Positions 1 through 5,230 of a DNA stretch of 9,025 bases are shown here, one piece after another. Below the pieces are notes generated by a model that was not told the DNA's origin, did not search any database, and was given only the letters and a program-made list of their open reading frames with translations. The stretch lies in assembly GCA_903872875.1 (NCBI GenBank), contig CAIQMJ010000172.1:1-9025 (forward strand), given 5' to 3'. Made by a program: the position numbers and the translations under genes. Origin of the DNA: an uncultured Variovorax sp. (GTDB lineage: Bacteria; Pseudomonadota; Gammaproteobacteria; Burkholderiales; Burkholderiaceae_C). The stretch's first letter is position 1. Each line of letters opens with the position of its first letter.

Positions 1-647
1 ATGATTTCTTCGCGCACCGCTTCGTAAAAAGCGTCGGTCATGACGTGGCCCAGACTCATCTCCGGTGAGTGCTGGCTCGACAACACCACGGTGTCGATGC
101 TGTGCGGTTTGCCGTTCACGTATCGCATCGTGACCTGGCTCTTCGCGTCGGGGCGCAGGAAGGGCAGGCGGCCGTCCTTGCGCAGTTGCGCCTGGCGCTC
201 GACCAGACGGTGCGCGTAGTAGATCGGCGCGGGCATCAGCTCGGGCGTCTCGTCGCAGGCGTAGCCGAACATCAGGCCCTGGTCACCGGCGCCGGTGTTG
301 AGGTGGTCGTCGGACGCATGGTCCACGCCTTGGGCGATGTCGTTGGACTGTTTGTCATAGGCCACCAGCACGGCGCAACCCTTGTAGTCGATGCCGTAGT
401 CGGTGTTGTCGTAGCCGATGCGCTTGATGGTGTCGCGCGCGACCTGGATGTAGTCGACGTGCGCGTTGGTGGTGATCTCGCCCGCCAGCACGACGAGGCC
501 GGTGTTGGTCAGCGTCTCGGCGGCCACGCGGCTGCGCGGGTCCTGCTCGAAGATGGCATCGAGAATCGCGTCGGAGATCTGGTCGGCGACCTTGTCGGGG
601 TGGCCTTCGGAAACGGATTCGGAGGTGAAGAGGAAATCGTTCGCCAT
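1..647 (-). CDS. metK: S-adenosylmethionine synthetase, N-terminal 215 residues (3' end beyond window)
   Basis: MetK makes S-adenosylmethionine from ATP and L-methionine in the cytoplasm, releasing phosphate and pyrophosphate, and so supplies the cell's methyl donor. The protein begins MANDFLFTSESVSEGHPDKV. The GHPDK motif (residues 15-19) belongs to the ATP/methionine site and GAGDQG (119-124) is a family signature; the stretch between them reads as continuous MetK sequence. The family is usually about 385-395 residues, so a little over half is present and the gene runs off the left edge without a stop. I chose the ATG at 645-647 because it matches the family N-terminus; a GGAG lies 11 bases upstream (659-662). 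An ATG 17 bases further upstream is in another frame. It is divergent from the acyltransferase pair. Identity is seen directly from motifs and overall similarity. Confidence 0.97.
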   Translation of the reverse strand, partial: MANDFLFTSESVSEGHPDKVADQISDAILDAIFEQDPRSRVAAETLTNTGLVVLAGEITTNAHVDYIQVARDTIKRIGYDNTDYGIDYKGCAVLVAYDKQSNDIAQGVDHASDDHLNTGAGDQGLMFGYACDETPELMPAPIYYAHRLVERQAQLRKDGRLPFLRPDAKSQVTMRYVNGKPHSIDTVVLSSQHSPEMSLGHVMTDAFYEAVREEI

Positions 648-863
648 TGAGATAAAAGCTCCATCGGTTCAGTTGGCGCGTTGCCAGCCTGGAGAGCTTT
701 GGCGAACGCTTTAGCAGAATGCCGTTGCCGGCACGTGCACAATCGCCTGGCGCCTGTGCGTGTCGCCCTGCAAGTAGTTCCATAACTCAGCGACAATTTG
801 GATTCTATTCGAGCCTCGCAAGTCCTTGCTTGCGTGCGCGTCCAGTCCCATTCCCTTGCCTTG
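648..863. other. Divergent spacer between metK and the acyltransferase operon, with inverted repeats
   Basis: This 216-base stretch must hold the promoters for metK (leftward) and the acyltransferase pair (rightward). I see no convincing -35/-10 pair for either. It does hold two imperfect inverted repeats. At 678-709 the arms are GCGTT/AACGC, GCC/GGC and AGC/GCT, with small bulges and a seven-base loop. At 732-762 the arms are CAC/GTG and GCACA/TGTGC. Either could fold in a metK leader RNA or act as a protein site on DNA. A TTG at 798 would extend the rightward gene by 22 codons, but I do not favour it. Confidence 0.45.
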
Positions 864-1754
864 ATGACCGTTCTCTTCCGACTGCTTGCCCGCATACCGC
901 TGCCCTTGATGCATCGGCTCGGCGTGTGCTTCGGCTGGCTCGTGTGGTGGACATCGCCGGGTTACCGGCAGCGCTTCAAGGCCAATGCCGAGGCGGCCGG
1001 TTTCACGCCCCGGCAGTACCGGCCTGCGATCGGTGCGGCCGGCGCCATGGTGTCCGAACTGCCCTGGCTCTGGTTGCGTCCGCAGGGCGAGAGCGTGCTG
1101 CCGCGCGTGGTGCGCTGGGAAGGCCTGGAGGCCTTCGAGACCGCCATGGCCGAGCGCAAGGGCGTGATCTTCATCACCCCGCACCTGGGCAGTTGGGAGA
1201 TGTATGCGCAGGCGATGGCCGAGCGCTATCTCGACATCTACGGACCGCTGACAGCGCTGTTCCGGCCATCGCGCAAGGCCTGGATCGCCGAACTCGTGGC
1301 CGGCGCGCGCGACCGTGCCGGCCTGCAGACCCTGCCGACCAGCGTGGTCGGCGTGCGCGGGCTGATGCGCGCGCTGCGCAATGGCGGCTACACCGGGCTG
1401 TTGCCCGACCAGGTGCCGCCGCTCGGCCAGGGCGTCTGGGCGCCTTTCCTGGGCCGGCCGGCCTACACGATGACATTGTTGCCTCGTCTGGCGCAGCAGA
1501 CCGGCGCCAAGGTCTTCCTGGGCGTCTGCGAGCGCCTGCCCGGCGGCAAGGGCTACGCGATCCGTTGCGAGCCTTTCGAAGGCACCGCGCTGAACGACCC
1601 CAAGGCCGCGCCGGAGGCCGCGGCTGCCGCCATGAATGCGGGCATCGAGAAGCTGATCCGCAGTCTGCCGGGCCAGTATGTCTGGGACTACGCGCGCTAC
1701 AAGGAGCCGAAGGCGGAACGCATCCATGCGCTCGCCGACGGAGGCGGGCGATGA
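864..1754 (+). CDS. lpxL: Lipid A biosynthesis acyltransferase, HtrB/LpxL family (first of a tandem pair)
   Basis: HtrB/LpxL enzymes move a secondary acyl chain from acyl-ACP onto a hydroxyacyl chain of lipid A precursors, at the cytoplasmic face of the inner membrane. This 296-residue protein is close to the usual length of about 290-310. It has one N-terminal hydrophobic segment (roughly residues 3-29, starting MTVLFRLLARIPLP). The catalytic H-X4-E dyad is His107-Glu112 within TPHLGSWEM. A central GLLPDQVPP stretch and a C-terminal GQYVWDYARYK segment also match the family. I chose the ATG at 864 because the family N-terminus starts there; a TTG at 798 is possible but adds residues unlike the family. 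No clear Shine-Dalgarno precedes either start. Its stop overlaps the next start as ATGA, so the two are translated from one mRNA. Which chain or position it acts on cannot be told from sequence. Confidence 0.9.
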   Translation: MTVLFRLLARIPLPLMHRLGVCFGWLVWWTSPGYRQRFKANAEAAGFTPRQYRPAIGAAGAMVSELPWLWLRPQGESVLPRVVRWEGLEAFETAMAERKGVIFITPHLGSWEMYAQAMAERYLDIYGPLTALFRPSRKAWIAELVAGARDRAGLQTLPTSVVGVRGLMRALRNGGYTGLLPDQVPPLGQGVWAPFLGRPAYTMTLLPRLAQQTGAKVFLGVCERLPGGKGYAIRCEPFEGTALNDPKAAPEAAAAAMNAGIEKLIRSLPGQYVWDYARYKEPKAERIHALADGGGR

Positions 1755-2635
1755 GTTTCGCGTCGCGTCTGGGCATTCGCTTCATGCAGTCGCTCTCGCA
1801 CCTGCCGCTGCCGGTCGTGCGCGGACTCGGCATGGTGCTGGGCCGCGTGCTGTACGTGGTCGCGGTGCCGCGACGGCATGTGGTCGCGACCAATCTCGCA
1901 CTCTGCTTTCCCGAGAAGTCCGTCGCAGAACGGCACCGCATCGCGCGCGAGACCTTCGTGCTCGCAGCCCAGTCATGGCTCGACCGGGCCTGGCTGTGGC
2001 ACGCGCCTGAAGCCCTGGTGAAGCAGCGCCTGCGGGTGGTCGGCTCGGCGCCCGAGATCGACGAGATCGCACATGGCGATGCGCCGATGATCCTGTTCGC
2101 ACCGCATTTCTACGGCCTCGACGCCGCCGCCACCGCGCTGACGATGCACACGGCGCGCGCGTCGACCACCATCTATTCCACGCAGAGCGATCCAGTGGTC
2201 GATGCCTGGATCCGCGAGGGACGCAAGCGCTTCGGCAACGTCGTCACGCTGAACCGCAGCGAGGGCATCAAGCCGATCGTCGCCGGTCTGCGCAAGAGCG
2301 GCCTGCTGTACCTGCTGCCCGACATGGATTTCGGCCGCGAGCAGACCGTGTTCGTGCCGTTCTACGGCGTGCAGGCGGCCACCGTGCCGTCGCTGTCGCG
2401 CTTTGCGCGGCTCGGCCGGGCGAAGGTGGTTCCTGTGGTGTCCAAGCTCACGCCGGACGGCTACGACATCGAGGTGCTGCCGGTTTGGCGGGACTTTCCC
2501 AGCGACGACGCAACGGCCGATACCGCGCTCATGAACGAGCGGCTGCAGGGCTACATCGACCGGATGCCGTCGCAGTACTACTGGGTGCACCGGCGCTTCA
2601 AGACGCGGCCCGAGGGCGAGCCCAAGGTTTACTAG
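1751..2635 (+). CDS. lpxL: Lipid A biosynthesis acyltransferase, HtrB/LpxL family (second of a tandem pair)
   Basis: This is a 294-residue paralogue of the preceding enzyme, expected to add another secondary acyl chain to lipid A at the inner membrane. An N-terminal hydrophobic segment (about residues 10-40) acts as the membrane anchor. A conserved NLALCFPE stretch follows, where the family typically has N-x-x-x-C-FPE. The catalytic dyad is His119-Asp124 in APHFYGLDAA, so aspartate replaces the glutamate of the upstream copy; H-X4-D/E is accepted in the family. LLPDMDFGREQTVFVPFYG and the C-terminal QYYWVHRRFKTRP are typical. The ATG overlaps the upstream stop (ATGA), implying translational coupling. 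The gene ends 15 bases before the end of a convergent hydrolase gene. Tandem lpxL-like genes are known in other betaproteobacteria such as Bordetella. Family assignment is firm; acyl specificity is not known. Confidence 0.92.
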   Translation: MSFASRLGIRFMQSLSHLPLPVVRGLGMVLGRVLYVVAVPRRHVVATNLALCFPEKSVAERHRIARETFVLAAQSWLDRAWLWHAPEALVKQRLRVVGSAPEIDEIAHGDAPMILFAPHFYGLDAAATALTMHTARASTTIYSTQSDPVVDAWIREGRKRFGNVVTLNRSEGIKPIVAGLRKSGLLYLLPDMDFGREQTVFVPFYGVQAATVPSLSRFARLGRAKVVPVVSKLTPDGYDIEVLPVWRDFPSDDATADTALMNERLQGYIDRMPSQYYWVHRRFKTRPEGEPKVY

Positions 2636-2642
2636 CCCTCGG
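2610..2642. other. Inverted repeat across the convergent gene ends, possible weak terminator
   Basis: Arms CCGAGGGC (2610-2617) and GCCCTCGG (2635-2642) are perfect eight-base complements around a 17-base loop that contains the acyltransferase stop codon. No T tract follows on either strand, so it does not meet the usual intrinsic terminator pattern. It sits exactly where two convergent genes meet, where a bidirectional stop would be useful. Confidence 0.3.
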
Positions 2643-2650
2643 CAACCGGG

Positions 2651-3562
2651 TCAGGGGCGGTTCTGGAAGGCCTCTATTTCCGCGGCGACGAAGGCGGGGC
2701 GCTCGTGGATGATCCAGTGGGTCGCGCCGGGCACCTTGTGGATCGTCAGGTCCTTCACGTAGTCGTCCAGGCTATCGAGCAGGCCGGGCAGCAGCGCCGC
2801 ATCGTCCATGGCCCACAGCACCAGGGCCGGCACGTCGACGGTCAGCCGTTCGCGGGATGGGATCGCGATGTCGGGTGCGGCGTGGCCGGGCATGGCGGGC
2901 TTGAGCGGGGTGACACGGTAGAGGTTGCAGCCGCCCGTCAGGCCGTGACCCCAGAGCGCGCGGTATTGGTCCTTCAACGGCTCTGTGAGCCAGCCGAAGC
3001 CGTCGGCGCCCGCCTTCATGCCTTCAAAAAAGGGCCAGAGGCGGCGGAAGTCGTCTTCGGCGAGCAAGGCTTCGGCGTCGGGCCGGGCTAGGAAGTTCAT
3101 GTACGCGCTCGCCTCGCGCTGCGCCGGGCTGTCGCGCAGCTCGCGCGCAAAGGTGCCCGGATGTGGCGAGTTGATGATCACCAGCCGGCCGACCTGCGCG
3201 CCGAAGGCGTTGGCATAGCCCCAGCCGAAGGCGCCGCCCCAGTCGTGGGCGACCAGCGTGGCGATGGTGCCGTCGGCGCTCTCGGTCGCGACCAGTTGCT
3301 GGATGTCCTGGAGCAGCAGATGTGCCCGATAGGCGGACACCTCGGCCGGCGCGCTCGAGGCCTCGAAGCCGCGCAGATTCGGTGCCACGCAGCGGTAGCC
3401 GCCGTGCGCCGGCTGCGCGAAATGCGCGAGCAGTTCATCCCAGATGAACGCGCCCTCGGGAAAACCATGAAGGAACACCATCAGCGGACGGCCGGGTGTT
3501 CCGCTGGCGCGGCAACTGAGCGTGGTGCCGTTGGGCAGTGCGCGCTGGAAGGTCTCGATCAT
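2651..3562 (-). CDS. Alpha/beta-fold hydrolase, epoxide hydrolase-like
   Basis: This 303-residue protein has the full active-site layout of the epoxide hydrolase/haloalkane dehalogenase branch of alpha/beta hydrolases. HGFP at 32-35 forms the oxyanion region. AHDWGG (105-110) places aspartate 107 as nucleophile, where esterases would have serine. WAMDD puts the acid at Asp254 (Asp253 is adjacent), and GATHW puts the base at His282. In the cap region Tyr154 (SAYMNF) and Tyr215 (NLYRVTP) are candidates for the two tyrosines that activate the epoxide oxygen in epoxide hydrolases; NLYR resembles the N-W-Y-R stretch of that family. I therefore infer epoxide hydrolysis over dehalogenation, but the substrate is unknown. 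No signal peptide is seen, so it is probably cytoplasmic. A strong ribosome binding site precedes the ATG. It lies 70 bases downstream of engB on the same strand and may be cotranscribed. Confidence 0.85.
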   Translation of the reverse strand: MIETFQRALPNGTTLSCRASGTPGRPLMVFLHGFPEGAFIWDELLAHFAQPAHGGYRCVAPNLRGFEASSAPAEVSAYRAHLLLQDIQQLVATESADGTIATLVAHDWGGAFGWGYANAFGAQVGRLVIINSPHPGTFARELRDSPAQREASAYMNFLARPDAEALLAEDDFRRLWPFFEGMKAGADGFGWLTEPLKDQYRALWGHGLTGGCNLYRVTPLKPAMPGHAAPDIAIPSRERLTVDVPALVLWAMDDAALLPGLLDSLDDYVKDLTIHKVPGATHWIIHERPAFVAAEIEAFQNRP

Positions 3563-3570
3563 CTGTCTTG

Positions 3571-3576
3571 TCTCCT
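3571..3576 (-). promoter_or_regulatory. Shine-Dalgarno of the alpha/beta hydrolase gene
   Basis: On the minus strand AGGAGA lies eight bases before the ATG at 3562. It is the clearest ribosome binding site in the window and fixes the start of this gene. Confidence 0.75.
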
Positions 3577-3604
3577 GATGCCATGCGGCGTTTGCGATGC
3601 CCGG

Positions 3605-3634
3605 GACAGGATGGTCGACGAGACGGGTCCTGTC
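3605..3634. other. Inverted repeat at the end of engB
   Basis: Arms GACAGGA (3605-3611) and TCCTGTC (3628-3634) are perfect complements around a 16-base loop, and they overlap the engB stop codon at 3633-3635. No T run follows on the minus strand. It could reduce readthrough into the hydrolase gene or protect the mRNA end, but it is not a standard intrinsic terminator. Confidence 0.3.
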
Positions 3635-4325
3635 AGGGGGCGTCGGGGTGGGTCCAGCGGTGCAGCAGCTCTGCGGCTTCTTCGACGCCCTGCTTCTTCA
3701 GCGCGGAGAACAGTTTGACCTCGCCGCCACCGGCCTGCAGTCGCATGATCGACAGCGCCTTGTTCGCATCGGCGCGTGTGAGCTTGTCGGCCTTGGTCAG
3801 CAGCACCAGGAACTTGAGGCCTTCCGTGACGCGCGGACGGATCACGTCCAGCAGGATTTCATCCAGTTCGGTCAGGCCGTGGCGCGGGTCGCACATCAGC
3901 ACAACGCCGCGCAGGCTTTCGCGTGTGATCAGGTAGTTGCCCATCACGCGCTGCCAGCGCAGCTTGGCTTCCTTCGGCACAGCGGCATAGCCGTAGCCGG
4001 GCAGGTCGGCCAGCACCGCGTCGTCGATCTTCTGCTTGCCGACGCCGAACAGGTTGATGTGTTGCGTGCGTCCGGGCGTCTTCGACGCAAAGGCCAGGCG
4101 CGTCTGCTGCGTCAGCGTGTTGATGGCGGTCGACTTGCCGGCGTTCGAGCGGCCGACGAAGGCAATCTCGGGCAGGTCGAGCGCAGGCAGGTGTTCCAGC
4201 TGTGGCGCGCTGGTGAGGAAGTGCGCGGTGTGGAGCCAGCCCATCGCAGCGCGGATCCGGTCGGGGGCGGCGGCCGTCGTGGTGGGCGGCGTCGCGGGAG
4301 CCGGTGAGGGCGTTGGGGAGGTCAT
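3633..4325 (-). CDS. engB: Ribosome biogenesis GTP-binding protein EngB/YihA
   Basis: EngB (YsxC/YihA) is a cytoplasmic GTPase that helps assemble the large ribosomal subunit and is essential in many bacteria. The 230-residue protein carries all G motifs: G1 GRSNAGKS (58-65), G2 threonine in TPGRTQ (Thr87), G3 DLPGYGYA (from 107), G4 TKAD (177-180) and G5 SAL (207-209). A proline/alanine/threonine-rich stretch of about 27 residues precedes the domain, so the protein is somewhat longer than the roughly 200-210 residues of E. coli YihA. I chose the ATG at 4323-4325 because a TACAAT -10-like box lies 27-32 bases upstream. An ATG at 4377-4379 would lie upstream of that box. A start at Met28 is also conceivable. 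It is divergent from cytochrome c4. Confidence 0.95.
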   Translation of the reverse strand: MTSPTPSPAPATPPTTTAAAPDRIRAAMGWLHTAHFLTSAPQLEHLPALDLPEIAFVGRSNAGKSTAINTLTQQTRLAFASKTPGRTQHINLFGVGKQKIDDAVLADLPGYGYAAVPKEAKLRWQRVMGNYLITRESLRGVVLMCDPRHGLTELDEILLDVIRPRVTEGLKFLVLLTKADKLTRADANKALSIMRLQAGGGEVKLFSALKKQGVEEAAELLHRWTHPDAP

Positions 4326-4351
4326 CAAAGAGGCTTTCGGAACGGACTGCC

Positions 4352-4361
4352 ATTGTAGAAT
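4352..4361. promoter_or_regulatory. Overlapping divergent -10-like boxes for engB and cytochrome c4
   Basis: The ten bases ATTGTAGAAT read TACAAT on the minus strand (4352-4357) and TAGAAT on the plus strand (4356-4361). Each has one mismatch to TATAAT. They would give an engB leader of roughly 20 bases and a cytochrome c4 leader of roughly 50 bases. No good -35 box is found at 16-18 bases for either; the engB -35 position would fall inside the first copy of the neighbouring tandem repeat. Two overlapping boxes suggest the promoters exclude each other. This is inference from position and pattern. Confidence 0.4.
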
Positions 4362-4372
4362 CGCGCGGTTTT

Positions 4373-4414
4373 GCGCCATAAATCCAAGTCCCTAGCGCCA
4401 TAAATCCAAGCCCC
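4373..4414. repeat. Two-copy tandem repeat, 22-base period, before cytochrome c4
   Basis: GCGCCATAAATCCAAG occurs at 4373-4388 and again at 4395-4410. Extending to CCC, 19 of 20 bases match (4373-4392 against 4395-4414; the one difference is T to C). The period is 22 bases, about two helical turns. The second copy ends four bases before the cytochrome c4 ATG, in the place where a Shine-Dalgarno would be expected, and neither copy contains one. It may be a doubled protein site or a recent local duplication. Confidence 0.85.
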
Positions 4415-4418
4415 CGAT

Positions 4419-5093
4419 ATGAAGTTGTTTGCCAAATTTATGCTTGCAGCCCTCGTGGGCATGGCCTTCAGTGCCAGCTACGCAGCCGATGAACATGCAG
4501 CGGCGCCAGCCGCGGCGGCGGTAGCCAAACCGGCCAAACCCGATCCGGCGAAGGGTGACACTGTCTTCAATGCGACACCCGCCAACAGCCAGAGCTGTGC
4601 TTCCTGCCACAACGCGGACGGAAATTCGGCGATCGCAAGCAACCCGAAGCTGGCACAGCAGCATCCCGAATACATCCTCAAGCAGCTTCAGGACTTCAAG
4701 TCCGGCAAGCGCAAGAGCGCGATCATGAAACCGCTGGCTTCCGCGCTCTCCGACGAGGACATGCGCAACATCGCATGGTTCGTCGGCTCCAAGAACGTCA
4801 AGACGGGCTTCTCGAAGGAGAAGGACCTGGTGGCACTCGGCGAGAAGATCTACCGCGGCGGCGTCGCCGACCGCCAGATCGCGGCCTGTGCCGGTTGCCA
4901 CAGCCCGAACGGCGCCGGCATCCCGGCGCAGTACCCGCGCCTGGGTGGCCAGCACGCCGACTACACGACGGCGCAGCTCGTGGCATTCCGCGACGGCGTC
5001 CGCCTGAACAGCCCGCAGATGACCGGTGTCGCCGCCAAGCTCAACGACCGCGAGATCAAGGCCGTTGCCGACTACATCGCCGGCCTTCGTTGA
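4419..5093 (+). CDS. Dihaem cytochrome c4
   Basis: Cytochrome c4 is a periplasmic, often membrane-associated two-haem electron carrier that in other proteobacteria passes electrons from the bc1 complex to terminal oxidases. The 224-residue protein starts with a Sec signal peptide (MKLFAKFMLAALVGMAFSAS, cleavage likely after YA at residue 22). A short alanine/proline-rich linker follows, then two class I cytochrome c domains. Haem sites are CASCH (60-64) and CAGCH (157-161). Likely axial methionines are Met103 (SAIMKP) and Met201 (SPQMTG). Length and two-domain layout fit the family. No clear Shine-Dalgarno precedes the ATG at 4419. A terminator follows. The next genes encode System II haem attachment, so this protein is a natural client of its neighbours. 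The exact electron partner is not shown by the sequence. Confidence 0.95.
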   Translation: MKLFAKFMLAALVGMAFSASYAADEHAAAPAAAAVAKPAKPDPAKGDTVFNATPANSQSCASCHNADGNSAIASNPKLAQQHPEYILKQLQDFKSGKRKSAIMKPLASALSDEDMRNIAWFVGSKNVKTGFSKEKDLVALGEKIYRGGVADRQIAACAGCHSPNGAGIPAQYPRLGGQHADYTTAQLVAFRDGVRLNSPQMTGVAAKLNDREIKAVADYIAGLR

Positions 5094-5112
5094 CCCACAT
5101 CAAGCCTTCGCG

Positions 5113-5136
5113 CACGGCGTGTCGCGAGTGGCCGTG
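5113..5136. other. Small inverted repeat after the cytochrome c4 stop
   Basis: CACGGC (5113-5118) and GCCGTG (5131-5136) form a six-base stem with a 12-base loop, 20 bases after the stop codon. It may be a 3' mRNA structure ahead of the main terminator. No T tract follows, and it could be chance in GC-rich DNA. Confidence 0.2.
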
Positions 5137-5169
5137 AAGTTGAACTAACCGCCCATAAACACACCCAAC

Positions 5170-5212
5170 AAGGCGGGCCGATCCTTCGACAGGATGGCCC
5201 GCCTTTTTGTTT
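5170..5212 (+). terminator. Strong rho-independent terminator after cytochrome c4
   Basis: The outer stem AAGGCGGGCC (5170-5179) pairs perfectly with GGCCCGCCTT (5196-5205). An inner stem ATCCT/AGGAT (5181-5185, 5191-5195) closes on the loop TCGAC, with one bulged G at 5180. The T run at 5204-5208, then GTTT, follows. This is a textbook plus-strand intrinsic terminator. It ends about 19 bases before the resB start, so it separates cytochrome c4 from the haem-lyase genes. Confidence 0.93.
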
Positions 5213-5230
5213 CCAGCGACCGCCAGATTC

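Noticed and set aside
810..816. AGGCTCG on the minus strand, resembling the 3' part of an SAH riboswitch
   Set aside because: The required upstream GAGGAGCG/TGC portion is missing at the right distance, and the site is about 165 bases from metK.
798..863. TTG-started 22-codon extension of the first acyltransferase
   Set aside because: No ribosome binding site precedes it, the added residues do not resemble the family, and the family N-terminus begins at the ATG at 864.
711..1727. A 338-codon minus-strand open frame opposite the first acyltransferase
   Set aside because: The same antisense pattern applies: the composition is shadow-like and it lies opposite the H-X4-E enzyme, which is convincing on its own.
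4326..4379. Longer engB start at 4379
   Set aside because: That ATG lies upstream of the best -10-like box, inside the tandem repeat, and the extra 18 residues do not look like EngB.
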